Below the pieces are notes generated by a model that was not told where the DNA came from, ran no database searches, and worked only from the letters and a program-made list of their open reading frames with translations. Positions 48,251-59,800 of a stretch of DNA of 64,000 nt are shown one piece after another. This DNA is from Eudromia elegans. Lineage: Eukaryota; Chordata; Aves; Tinamiformes; Tinamidae. Position 1 is the stretch's first letter; each line of letters opens with the position of its first letter. The translations under genes and the position numbers were made by a program. The stretch covers positions 121,132 through 185,131 of the forward strand of contig PTEX01000234.1 in the NCBI GenBank assembly GCA_003342815.1, written 5' to 3'.

Positions 48251-49449
48251 CCTTTTGCAGACTATTGTTTTATATTGTTTGTGTTGCCCAACGTGTGAGT
48301 GATGACTTGGTCTTCTTGCTTAGCCTTACTTAGTTTTCCCGTAGAGATTCTCTGTTTGAATTCAGAGACGTTTTCAGATTGATTTGTATGGGCAAAAGTT
48401 CGAGGTTCGTGTGCTGTTGGTAGGGAATTTTGGTACATCATTTATATCATCTGTAGCTGTTTCTCAGTATTTTTATCTTGAGTTGTGATGTCTCTTCTCT
48501 GGCTGTTGGAACTCTTGGATTTTCATTCTGTGCTGGCGTGCCTGACATCTGCTCAGCCTGTCATTCCCAAAGTAGAAACGTGTCAAAAAGCATAAGGAGG
48601 GAGAGATGTGGAACTCTCAGTAAGGAGAGGCTGGTGGTTCATCAGGAATGTGCAAACTCCCTCCCTCGTTTCATTTCTCCCCACCTACTCCCTAAAAATC
48701 AGGCAGGTCCTTTTACTCCCTTTTTATCGTGAGAGATTTCAGACCTTCAAAAGGCAAGTTTAAAATGGTATGTGAATAAAAGTGTTGCAGTGTTCAGTAG
48801 GGAAGCAGAGCTTATCTGAGATGGGCAAACAGATGGGCAAATAGACTTTAAACCTTTAAAAAGCAAGTAGGTGCTGCTGCTTAAAATCTCAAGATGCCAT
48901 TCCAATTTTCCTTTGGATGTTAAAATATTTAATGAAGATTGTGCATACTTTACAGGTAGAATAATACTTGTTTTTTAATTTGTTTGCTTGTTTTTCTCTA
49001 GTGTGTTGTAGTTGGTTCTGGGTTGGGTTATCAGCACAGTAGAAGGGAGGTTGAGGAGTGCAAAGCTGTTAGAATAAGATGTTTCTGTGTGTAAACCACA
49101 AATCTTGGTCCAAATTATAGCTAAGATGTCCCCACACCACAGCTGTTTCAATGGGGGCAGCAATGTGGCTACGTCCAAGCCAGGCCACTCTGTGTTCTGG
49201 TTTTTATCAGACAATCTAGGTGCATCTTGAGAGGAGGCTGCAGCAGAAGGTGCATCATCCTGGCTGCACACAACAGCAAGGGTCCGGGTCCGTGCCAGGG
49301 GCGCAGTATCATGTTGCAGCAAGGGCTGTTTGTTAGCTGTGCTTTAGTCCAAGACCCTGTGTGACCCTGTTTCTCTTGCTGAGAATGTTGTACACAAAGC
49401 GCAGCCTTAGATACAGCTACTGCATGATTTTGAATGTAAAGCTTCGAAA
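48251..49449. other. Intergenic spacer between the 3' ends of ANXA11 and PLAC9
   Basis: About 1.2 kb separates the predicted poly(A) sites of two convergent genes. Minus-strand open frames across 48975-49531 run through the end of PLAC9 and do not resemble known proteins. Confidence 0.5.
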
Positions 49450-49613
49450 GGGTATATAAAAGCATTTTTTCTTTATTTAGAAAGCACAGAAACCCGGGAG
49501 GCAAACTGCTGCTCACATTGTGGAAATACAAAGAAGCCTATCAAATGAGCCAAGGTTTAACTATGTACAACAATCACACTGTTGAGTTCAGATCTTTCCT
49601 CTCTTCCCCGTGC
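49450..49613 (-). other. PLAC9 3' UTR with poly(A) signal
   Basis: On the minus strand the stop is followed by about 140 bases and then AATAAA (plus-strand TTTATT at 49472-49477). Cleavage is expected near 49450-49460. Confidence 0.6.
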
Positions 49614-49624
49614 TCAGCTGACAT
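49614..49624 (-). CDS. PLAC9: PLAC9 coding exon 4, last codons and stop
   Basis: The acceptor TTTCTCTCTTTACAG is strong. The two bases AT complete GAT (Asp), then Val, Ser and TGA follow. The short acidic end resembles the human C terminus in position and length. The rest of the exon is 3' UTR. Confidence 0.75.
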
Positions 49625-52600
49625 CTGTAAAGAGAGAAATTGGTGCAGTTATTCTGGGTTATAAGACCAGGATCAGTCTTTCTGGATGAACATATTATTT
49701 AAAATGTGAAGCCTGTTACTTCAAAGTAATGGATTTTTGTCACTTTGCTGAAACTTCAAATCACAGAAGAAAGAGCCTTGAACTCTTCAGTTATTTGGCC
49801 ACTTTGACAGTTGGTGCAACCTCCATCTGAGTAATATTTACCATAGTTGAGCCACACACATGCAGGAGTAGGATGTGGTGGATTGACTTAGGATTTCCAT
49901 TTTAATTTACCTGTAACACGTCACTGGAACATTTTTTCCCTTTGAGATCATGGTTATTGCAGAGGAGTATGTTAATTCTTAACCTGTAACTGCTTCTCAC
50001 AGAAGCTTAGCCTACATAAGGAACGAAGTGGATGAGGATGTAGATCTTGATTCCAGATCCTGTAACAGTCATGGTAACCAGATTTGTACGTTGAATTGCA
50101 AGAGGAACTGTGAACCAACAGAAATCCTATTACTTTGAGCCCACCTTATTTCTGATTAATGCTTCATAGTATGTTTGTGTATTTATATATATGTATATAT
50201 GTATACAGATACCTAAAACAAATGTCATAAACAAATGCCTGTGTGAAGCTCCTGTCTTTCAGCCAGAGGTTTACTTTCCTTTGGGAGTCTCTCTCACCTC
50301 AGTAAATGCATTGCTGATATGTGGTCAGAGACTAAAAAGGACAGTGTGTCATAAGAAGCTGTGTAGAATAGGGGGTCTCACCCAAATTGCTTCTCTTCTC
50401 AGTTTACTTATTCCAAGCAATACTTGCCTAGGAGTGCACTTTGCATCAGTGGCTTGCATATCAAAACTGGATCTAAATTGCCAAAATTGTGATATGAACA
50501 GTACTCCTTTTGGGGAGTTTTGTTACCCTCTAAGTCATACATGATAGTTCCAGGTATCATAAAACTGGTGGAAGTCTTGAGATTGCTTAGTCCATCCATC
50601 CTGCTTGTTTAACATTTCCAGTCTTGGAGAGACTACAGCTATGTCATTCTAGAAGCTCATTGTCTTGGTAAGAAAGTTTTGTGCTGTATTATTTTCTGCC
50701 TTATTCTCTTTAGCAGTGGGAAAGGAAATACTGCTGTCACCCTTCCCGGTTCGATATTCTCTAGACTAAATACCCTCAACTTACCAGCCCTCCTTCATAA
50801 GCCATGTATCCAGCTCTCTGATTTCCCCCCACCCTTTTTTTCAGTGTTTGTTGAAATGTAATCAGAACTGGACCTAGTGTTTGACCTGAGGCTTTAGCTG
50901 CACCCAGCTGAACAATTACCTCCAATCTGAGGGGCGGAAGATCGCACTTGGTAATAACATATGCAATGCTTGCCGAGTTTTCATTGCAGTCCTCTGGATA
51001 CTCACCGTCAAAAATGTCCCCAAGTGGGGTTCCTGGAGTCACGGGGATGTCCTGTGCTGTCTCGCGGATGGTGTCGAGCAGTGACTTGACTTCTGATTCT
51101 AGATACTCCACTGTTTTTATTACCTTCTAATGAAAACAAGGGAGACGGCTGGAGAAAGGGGTAGTTGAGTAAAAGGAATTGTACCCAATGTATTGACAGA
51201 AGAGCAAATACCAGGGCCAATGATGCGAACAGGTAATTTAATTTGTATTACTCATTGCACATTTCTTGTGCTATACTGGCATCTAGTGGCCCCGGAGAAC
51301 TGGGATTTAATTATGCCAGATTAAAATATAGCACCCCTGTGTGAAGAATCACCCGTAATGTTGATATTTTTAGAGGAAGCTTTGTATGGTGTGGTTTTGT
51401 TTTTAATAATTCTTTTCTGTTTCTGAGCCACCCAAGGGAAACAATCTACCAGGGGAGATTATAGGTGAACTCACTGAAAATGGGGAATGAAGGACTGAAG
51501 CAGGAGTGATGACATTTGCATTTGAGAACCAAGAAAATCCAAATTGGCAGGTTCCAAACTTGGCATAGTTAGTGCTGAACACAAATCATGTTGGGTGCTC
51601 TAAGACCCCAGGGAAAAGATACTACAACATTCTAGCTTTCCTAGAATACTAACCTGCCTTAGCTCTTGAGTGCCTGAAGGAGCAGAAACTCCTCCTTTTT
51701 TTGAGTCACCTGCAGAATTCCCCTTTAAGCAGGAGCACAGGTAGAAGCTTTGAGCTACATCCAAATGTGGATCCATTCCAGCAGTAATTAAATATCACTG
51801 CTCTTGGGTACACTAAGAATCAGCTGAAGATACCTTATCTTCCCCTGCAGTCATTCATGTGCTGCTTTCTAGCTCAACTTTGCAGGTGTGCTGATCCTGA
51901 GATTATCTCATTAAAGGCACTGCTACAAACACTTTAGAAACGGCTGATAAATAGTAGGTCAGTGACTGGCTAAGCAATTGCTCAGAAGCTGTGAAGATGA
52001 TGCATTTTTACTACTAGTTTCTTGGATGGCTACATTACACATCAAATGTGAATGATGTGTTTCTGGATTTGTTTCTGTCCTATAGGATGAAGAAGGAACG
52101 GTGGTTGAAACGTGCTGCTGGTTGCTCTTCCTTGGCCAGAAGCTGGGGCAGAGCTCCAGTCTGGCCCAGCAGCTGGTGCAGTAGCTCTTACCTCCTCGAT
52201 AATGTCCAGGCGCTCGCTGAGAGCTTCCTGCTCGTTGCACCAGCCTGCTGTTCCCCAGCCTCCAGGTAAGCCGCGCTCAGGGTCTGCAGCCACTGCGGAA
52301 AGTCGTAGCTGATTAGCAGGAGGGACCTTCTGAAAGCCGTCCCTGCCTTTCTGAGCACGTTTGGCATGCCAGACACCACTCAACAATGTGAACAGTCCCG
52401 TTTATGAAATGCAAGCGTGGGAGAGGTTCAGCTCCTACCTGGGACTCCTAATAACTGCATTCCTACCCCGCCACTCTGCCTCTCTCACTGTGACAAGGTT
52501 AATGGAGTTGTGGATATCACATGATGGCAAAGCATGGGCCAGACAGGCTTGCAGCCCTTGCAGCCTGACAGAATGTGAAGTGTTGGAATGGCATCCTTGA

Positions 52601-55600
52601 AACTGGGAGGAGTGGGGAGGGCAGGATGAAAATGTTATCTGATGGACTAGCAGGGGCATTCCCTAAAAAGTGGTCTGACAGAGTTTAAGAAGTATTTCTG
52701 GTTGGTTGGTTGTAGCAGGTTTAATTTGTTTTTTGGTGCATTGACCAGGAGGTGGTGCTGTAAGGATTGAATCCCAGTGAATTAATCTGCCTATTTAATA
52801 TTTACACGAGTCTGTTGGAATGGGCATTTAAATGCCAGCTGAGCTACTCTGCAGTTACACTCAATCTTTTTCTTAGTTGCAGCTTTTATTTTTCTGAGGG
52901 GATTGTTAGTTCTTCCATGGTAGCAGGTCAAAAGAACCATGTTAGTTCCTGAAAATTTTGCACATTAAGATGTTTATTCAGTCATAGCCAGAACAATTGC
53001 AGTTTTGTGTCAGAGTGGACGTTACAAGGTTACCAGTCTTTCTCTGTGAACCTTATCTACCTTATTAATAGATAGTAATCAGATGAGCTCTGTTTTATGG
53101 TAAGAGACTCACAGTATTTCCACCTTTCCAATATTCACAGCTCTAAGCCTCATGATATGGTTCACTGGGATGAAGAAGCACCACCCGTCGTGTCTAGGAG
53201 AGGACCTTGGGCAAGCACAATGCATGCTGGTGAGAACTAGCTGCAAATGAACTGGCAAAGTTAGGCAGGAGAGCGACTTAGATGAACTAAGACCAAATGG
53301 AGGATTTTAAGAATCCCGTAAGGGATTTTTTTCACTGTATTAATCCAAGCATGGGCAGCTGGATCACAAAGTTGAACGGGAAATTTGGGTGAGGGCCAGC
53401 ACAGTTACATGAACTGAGTATAGGAGCTTTTGGCCAGCATAGGTTACGTGCTGGGCCTGTCTATAGTTTTTTTTCTGTTCCCTAGAAATGCAAAATGCAA
53501 GAGAGTCCATGTTAGCTAGTACATGTTGTCCAGTTTGCTTTCTCTGATCATACTTCATACATCGTGCTGGTCCATTAAATAAAACAGAGCTCTGTTAGAA
53601 GTAACTATTTGTCCTGACAGACTCAAACTCTGACCAAGAAGTTCTGTGACTTTTCCAAGCCATCTGGGGGCAGAGGGTGTGTTCCTGTGAGCATGTCACA
53701 CCATGCAGGGGCTCCTTTCATACTGTCCATCCTCACCGGAGCTGCAAAATATTATGCCAAGGTGACTGTTTGAAGCAGAGATGATATGGGATGCAACCCA
53801 AAATACCCTTTAATCATTACTTTAGCCGTAACCCCTTTGAATGAAAGAAGATTCTCTTCTGTGCAAAGCTCAGCACCTGCCGAGCCTGTGCACGGGTGGA
53901 GAGAGAGAGAGGTGGCTTCTACACAGCAGGGTATTCTCACACAGGCACGGAAAGACAGCGCGAGGTTGTTGCATTTCGTTGTGAGTCTGGCAAATGATCG
54001 TACAGCTTTGGGCAAATATGCCCCTCTACAGACCTATGTAGAAAGATGGCTGGGAAACACAGGCCTCTGTAACACTTGATTCTTCATAAGGGCAGTTCTT
54101 TCCCTTCTAGCAGAGAGTTAGAGAGCACTTTTCTGCCCTGCCGTATTTTTAGAGCTTGCTGCTGCTTTAGAAGCAGTGATGGATTTTTCTGAAAGCGTAG
54201 GAAGCTCCTCATGATAGTTCAATAGAACTATAAGATTTTATCCAGGCCATTAGGACCAATGCATTGACTATAAAACTTGACAAATGGCCCAAGCCTAAAC
54301 ATTTCGGGAGCATGTGGTGGCTGTTTTTTGTGAGTGATAAGAATTAGCGGAAAGTTGATTTTGAAGTAAAAGGGAGATAACTGCCTGACCTCGCAGCATG
54401 TCCTTCTCTGAGGGCTGGCCCACGGAAGAGCCGAGCAGAAGTGCTCGTGCCCTTGCGGTGCCGCTTCACCCCTGCCCGGCTCAGGGTGCGTGAACGGGCT
54501 GCTGTGGCCTGGGCAGGCAGCGTAGTTCATGCCTCTGCTCTGTGTTCCGGGGGCCGGCTCGAGGCTTTGGCTCCCCAAACCTGATTATTAATTTGGTTTT
54601 TGGCTTTAGCTGTTAATTTACAGCCTCCATCGTTGGGCTGGGCTGTTCACAAGACACATCCGGCCCCTTGTAAATATGACACGTATCTAGGTCGCTATGG
54701 TAGGAGAATTCATAGAAGCAATAATTTCCATGTGCTCAGAGAGAATTACACGTTGCTTGTAAGTGTTGCTCTTCTCTGTATCACAGTTGCTGAAAGAAAA
54801 TAGCATTGTTTGACTTGAGAGCTGACCTTGTCCAGCAGCATCTCTGTATCAGGTAATAGTAGACACTGTATGGAGGGAGTGAAGAAAGGGAGACTGCAAG
54901 AAACACAGGCAAAATGCTAATGACTTTTTAGTGCAATTGCATCTACTACTCTCTCTTACTGAAGAAACATTTAAAAACCATAATTTATAAATTTTCCTTG
55001 CCTGTGTATGAAAGCATCTTGACCTCCAGAGGTACCTTCCAAACCCAACCATTCCGTGATTCTGTGATTGTGTTGTGCATAAACAGAGCAGAAATTGACC
55101 CTCTCGTTCAGGAGAGGATAAAACATGTATGTTACCCATCACCCAGAAACTGAGACTTGTTCTGTGCACTGTGCCTCATTTTTTTTTCTCTCATAAAAAT
55201 CCTGTGAGCCATGTTGTTGGTGTCTGTATAAGTTGGGTAGCTTTAACTGCTCTCTGCTGTGATACAGCTGGGAACCAATAGATGGAGCAGAAAAAGAGAA
55301 TTTCTGAGGCAGTTTGTTACAAGAATCCATTACATAAAAGTTATGAAAGAGGCAGTATGAGAAAAAGGAAAGATCTGTGTATCATGGTCAGCCTGATTGC
55401 ACAAAACTTCACCTTTTAATAGGGAATGGAAGGAGCAATCAAGTGAGAATTAATAAAAACGTAGCAAGCAGTTAACAACAAGGGCATTAGCCTTATAGCC
55501 TTAATAACCAGTAATCTCAGCTGAGCTTCTTTGCCTCATGGGCGTTTGGTGGTTTTTTTTCCCCTTCCATTTATTGCTATTCTGTACTTTTCAAGGAGTT

Positions 55601-58600
55601 CCTTTCTAGTTCCATCAGAAGTCTATCTCTTCAGACTTTGCCATGTATTTATATTATAATATGTAAACAAATATATGTATATATGTGTGCTTATGTTGGA
55701 ATGTATACATTACATACAAACACATGCAAACATACACACAGAGTCCTTCAAACTCTGTAGTTGAAGATGGTTTCCAAATTCAGAGAGGTCTTCCTCACTT
55801 GTGCTTTGCTAAGGAGAAGTTGCTGCTTGTGTCCCCTCTCTCTAAGGCCAGCCCGTAGTGGTACCTGCAGCAACCTCATGTCAATGGATCTGTGTTTCAC
55901 GATACATGGTGGGGTGAGGGGGAAAGTAAAGGTATAGAATGATTGAAAGGTTGAACAGAACAATATAGACTAAGGTGCAAATTTTTAAGTTAGCTGATGG
56001 AGCAAGTTAGTAGCTGATGTGGCCTCCATGTTCCTTGTGTGCTTTGCAATTGTCCTTACCTGTGTGTACAGGTATGATACAGCTCATGCTGTAGATATGA
56101 TATGATACAGGTCATACGGAAATTACAGGCTCATGCTGAAATTACTGGGTTGGGTTCTTTGCACTGTGTTATGGAGAAGGTCAAGTTAAACGATCGTGGT
56201 GTTCTCTCTTGGCCTTAAGGTCTATAAAATCCGCCTTGCATCACTCCCGGTCCAGTGCGGTTTTGAAAGTTAACTGAGAGTTCATGTGGTGCTCCGTTGG
56301 GAGGGGGAGGTGAAAACAAGCAGACCACAAGCCAAATGAAAGACAAGGGAGCCTGAAACAGGAACCAGATGTCAAAGAAAGAAATCTGGGGAGGAAAAAG
56401 AAAAAAAAAAAAAAGAAAAAAGATAAATGAAGGGGCATAGAGATGGGAATGTGTAACAGCTGAAGGCGGCATACTATGAGGTGTGTTCTTATTTGTGTTA
56501 TCATAGTTTTAGCAGTATTGTTCTATTTCTGTAGCATATAGCATAAGGTATAAAGACTTTTTTAATGAGAAAACGAATGTTTCAATGGCAGAAAATTCAT
56601 GAATTCAAAGAATCACCTAACTGATCTGAGAAGAGAGCAAGGGGCCTCTGATGGTGAATTTTAGCTTAAATTATTCCTTATCTAAACACAGTGTTGAACT
56701 CCAGGTTAGGGTATGTATGCAGCTTCCAAGCGCTAGCTCAAGAAGTTACCTGGTTTACAACAGGGCTCTGTGAGGTTGACTAACTTGTAGCCGAGGACAG
56801 AACAGGTTCGGATGCCTGACAGTGTTAGGGCTCTCAGAAATTAGACCTGCTTCGGAGACGGCTGTCACGTGTTTCTCTGGACAGCCGTTCCCTTTGGATG
56901 AGGATTTTGCTGTCCTGATCCGTGTTGCTCCCGTTTCAGAGCGGAGCTCCAGCTCCCAGCAGTGGAGGCCAGCGCAGGGTGTACGAGCAGGGCTGGTTTG
57001 TGCTCCCAGCGGCCTCTCCTTTTCCCTCAGACAGAGCTCCCTTCTGCACAGGACCTGTCCTCAGCGTGCCTCAGGAATGCACCTGCTGGTACTCCATTGT
57101 GAGGGATTTTCAGCCTTATTGGAGCTCACAGAAAAGTGCTTAAAGATCCTGGCCTCAGAGTGCCTGTGGATTTCCATAAGGAGAGGAAATACCTCTGACA
57201 TAGGGGTGTAGATTAAACCACTACTGATTTATTAAGAGAGAAACATAGGACAAAATCTGGCTGAAAATTCCTCTCTTATACTTTCTACTGCAGATTTACT
57301 GCTACAATGAGGTATTTTCATCTCCATTTGGATTTTTTTTCTCTCTAGTTTCTAGACAATACTCTTGACTCCAGCTGGTGACTATGTCCTTTACAAGAGC
57401 CCCTTTCATTCCACAGCCGTGCAGAGCTACCCAGCTTTGGACGTTGCATGCGAGTGCCGGGGCATCCAGAATACTCTGAACAGGCGTAATATGTTAGCTG
57501 GAGGAAGCGAAACACTAGCTCACACTGGGCGTGCTTTCCCTTATAACTGAAACCAACCGAAACTGCTGTTTAAAAACAAGTCACACTCTCCTGAAGACAG
57601 TTTTGAGCAGCAACACACCGCTTTGGGCCCTGCTCTTGCCCAGCGTTTGGTTTTATGCCTCCAAGGGAGTGGGCTGGAGGGCCTGGGCTGCCCCTCGGGC
57701 TCAGCTGGACTCAGCTGCCCTCCGTGCCTCTCAACACGAGCGTCCACGCTTTTTGGCCTGGAGCATTTGGTAAGTGTGGGAAGCTGCTAAAACGGGGAGG
57801 TTTGGGATGCTCCGGTCCCCCAGGCTTGTGCTGCATCTTACACTACACCTTTGCAGCAGCAGCCCACAAACTAACCTGCCAACAAGAGCAAGTAATTCAA
57901 AAGTGCAGCCCTTGAGCTGGACGGTGTGACTGCATCCCCAAGGGCTCCCATTCCAGCATCTCACTGTATGGAGCTGTCTGAAGGTTGAGCTCTGGGAATC
58001 TGAGGCTGCTCATGTTAATGGCCGTCTGAAAACAAGCTCTTCTCTGGCCCACACCAAAACATTTTTATTCAAGAGGAATTGCTGCCAAGTAGAAAAACTG
58101 GAAGAGTCCGTGAAAGAGTTACTGAGGGAATGGGAGTGGGAAGGATTTGTAGTAAAATTAAAAATTAGATTCTCTCCCTTAAAAGTAGCAAAGGGGGGAT
58201 GCCAGTGCCAACCAGCCAGGATAATCAGCCAGCTGGAACAGAAACAAGTTCAGATGCTCCCTCTGCCTGCCTTGAAGACAGGATCTGACCATGGATTCCC
58301 ACCTTCCAAGAAATGCCCTCCTCACTGAGGCAGAGAATGGTGGAAATTTGGGCTCCTTTCTTTACCTCCCGTGAATCTTCCCAATTTATATCAAATGCTC
58401 CAAGGTGACAGAGAATGTGATTCTGTAACAGCAGCTACCACCCAGCCCCAAACTGGGTACTGGTCCCCAGTCTAGTTGTTGCCTGAGCAGTGTTTTATTT
58501 GGTTAGATTTCACCTGAATTTAACAGTATCAGCTTAAAACCATACTTCTGGGCAATAATAACAAAAATGTGCTTCCAGCCTTCTTTGTACACTGGAAAAT

Positions 58601-59622
58601 TCATGGGCAGATAATGAGTGTCTGTAGAGTGAAAGCAAGTTAGCGTGTCGGTGCTAGGGTTGCTCTTTCAGCTGATCACTGACTATAAAGCTAGTTGTGC
58701 AGGACAGAGATGGAGAAGGAAGAGTGATGGGACCTGGGGGACAGAAAGAGCCCGTAGTTTCTCAGGAGGTGCTTTGGTTGTAATGGAAATTTGCCACCCT
58801 GCCATGAAATGCAAGCATTACGTGTTGTGCAGAAGGGAGAGCAGAGGGAAAATAATGTGTAGCCTCAGCCAGCAGAAAACACATAATGCAAACAGGCTGT
58901 GGAACCAGATTTGTGATTACTTGGGGACTGTAAACCCTAGACCAGCCAAACTGAAAATAGCTTCCATCACACCATCAGCAACGACAGGAGGTGCGTGCAG
59001 CGCTAGATCCTGCATGAAAAGGAGTAAAATTCCGATATCAGCTTATCAGATATCGTGTGTTGATGCAGCTTGCTGCCAAGGGGTTTGAACAGAGAGAGAT
59101 GTTACTGAAACATCTCAGGAAAAAGTAATCCAGAAGAGAAAATACAGTGTTGTCAGGAGCAAATCTTAATTAAAAATAAAAAGGGAGGAGGAGAGGATAA
59201 ATATGGAGGAACCTATCTATATTCACCTTGAACACTATTGTCAGTTCTTAGGGGATGTTTGTGTCTTGGTAAACCTGCTAGTGGCAGTCCTGTGGGAATG
59301 CAGGGCACTGAATGCAGCCTGTGAATGCGGTTTTAAGTTTTTGCAGATCCACTGATAGCATCTCCCACAAGGAGTGAAAAGTCTCTGCGCACGCAAAATG
59401 CCTCCAGGATAGACATTTTAAATCCCCAGAGGGATTTTTTCCTTTTAGAAACAATATTCCCACAGAATAACCTGTGTCATCTTTAGATCAAATCTATCAA
59501 AGCAGCAGTTTTTACCTCCCGCTCCCATCCCGTGCAGAGGCTCTCCGAGCTTGGAATCACTTACCCCAAAGCTGCTGCTCCTGCAGGACTAAAGCAAACG
59601 CCATTGTCCAAAGGAGAAGCAT
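49614..59622 (-). CDS. PLAC9: Placenta-specific protein 9, 4 coding exons, 96 aa
   Basis: PLAC9 is a small secreted protein of poorly understood function. Four minus-strand exons (59622-59565, 52292-52192, 51126-51006, 49624-49614) join as 58+101+121+11 bases, giving 96 codons and TGA; human PLAC9 has 97. Residues 1-19 are a hydrophobic signal peptide starting MLLLWTMAFALVL. Residues about 20-38 form a Gly/Pro linker with AADP matching human AAEP at the same spacing. Residues about 39-75 are a predicted coiled coil with the family motif ERLDIIEE KVIKTVEYLESEVKSLL (human RLDVMEE...VEKTVDHL). The C terminus ends DIFDDVS. The start has G at -3 (GCCATGC). All introns are GT-AG. It lies tail to tail with ANXA11, as in mammals. 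Exons 2 and 3 are certain by homology; exons 1 and 4 rest on splice signals, phase and total length. Confidence 0.9.
50575..50905 (-). mobile_element. Ancient CR1/L3-type LINE relic in PLAC9 intron 3
   Basis: Several blocks in the right order match the reverse complement of old amniote CR1 3' regions as I remember them: TTAGTCCATCCATCCTG, a GGAGAGACTACA block, CTCATTGTCTTGGTAAGAAAG, CTCTAGACTAAATACCCTCA, a CCTTCATAAGCCATG block, and TTGAAATGTAATCAGAACTG followed by TTTGACCTGAGGC. Divergence is high and no coding potential is left. It is far older than the CR1 copy at 12187. Confidence 0.75.
51006..51126 (-). CDS. PLAC9: PLAC9 coding exon 3
   Basis: After TTAG the exon encodes residues 54-93, with the core of the coiled coil (TVEYLESEVKSLLDTIRE) and a Pro/Thr/Gly-rich tail (PVTPGTPLGDIFD). 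The donor is G|GTGAGTAT. Without splicing, the frame runs on for about 70 codons to 50776. That extension is intron and partly CR1-derived. Confidence 0.93.
52192..52292 (-). CDS. PLAC9: PLAC9 coding exon 2
   Basis: The acceptor CGACTTTCCGCAG has a branch-point-like CTGCTAAT about 25 bases upstream. The exon encodes residues 20-53: AADP, a Gly-rich linker, one cysteine (WCNEQ) and the start of the coiled coil (ALSERLDIIEE). The spacing from AADP to the cysteine equals that from human AAEP. The donor is GAG|GTAAGA. Confidence 0.92.
52293..59564 (-). other. PLAC9 intron 1
   Basis: A 7.3-kb intron between the signal-peptide exon and exon 2. It holds the CR1 tail at 55021, TA/TG-rich simple sequence near 55650-55740 and an A-rich tract near 56395-56425. 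Open frames such as 56822-57211 and 58645-59088 on the opposite strand show no family resemblance. Confidence 0.7.
55021..55072 (+). mobile_element. CR1 LINE 3' tail fragment in PLAC9 intron 1
   Basis: GACCTCCAGAGGTACCTTCC, AACCCAACCATTCCG and the tail TGATTCTGTGATTG match the CR1 3' end in plus orientation. Only about 50 bp remain. It is antisense to PLAC9. Confidence 0.85.
59565..59622 (-). CDS. PLAC9: PLAC9 coding exon 1 (signal peptide)
   Basis: ATG at 59622 is followed by 19 codons of a hydrophobic leader and one base, then a consensus donor G|GTAAGTGA. The end phase equals the start phase of exon 2. The exon sits at the edge of a GC-rich block, as expected for a first exon. Human residues here differ in sequence but also form a leader of similar length. 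Confidence 0.8.
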
Positions 59623-59800
59623 GGCTTGAAACCCCCCGGGCGCTGCCGTGGTCCTGGTGGAGAGCGCTGCGGGCTGCTGCCTCGCCTCTGCGGAGGCTGC
59701 TCCGTCCCGGCGCTTGTGCGGAGGTTTAGCCGGAGCGCGAGCAGGAAACGTTCCCCGGCTGAGCCAAGATTCTTGAGCTGTGCTCTTTTCCTTTCCTCCT
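59623..59800 (-). promoter_or_regulatory. GC-rich 5' UTR and promoter of PLAC9
   Basis: A moderately CpG-rich block lies immediately upstream of the PLAC9 ATG on the minus strand and fades into AT-rich DNA on both sides. It contains the presumed 5' UTR. No TATA box was recognised, and the exact start site cannot be read from sequence. Confidence 0.55.

Noticed and set aside
48975..49531. Two minus-strand frames of about 115-120 codons
   Set aside because: They overlap the PLAC9 3' UTR and the intergenic spacer, and have no family resemblance.
52042..52386. 114-codon minus-strand frame treated as a gene
   Set aside because: It contains PLAC9 exon 2 with intron read-through at both ends. The splice sites at 52293 and 52191 define the true segment.
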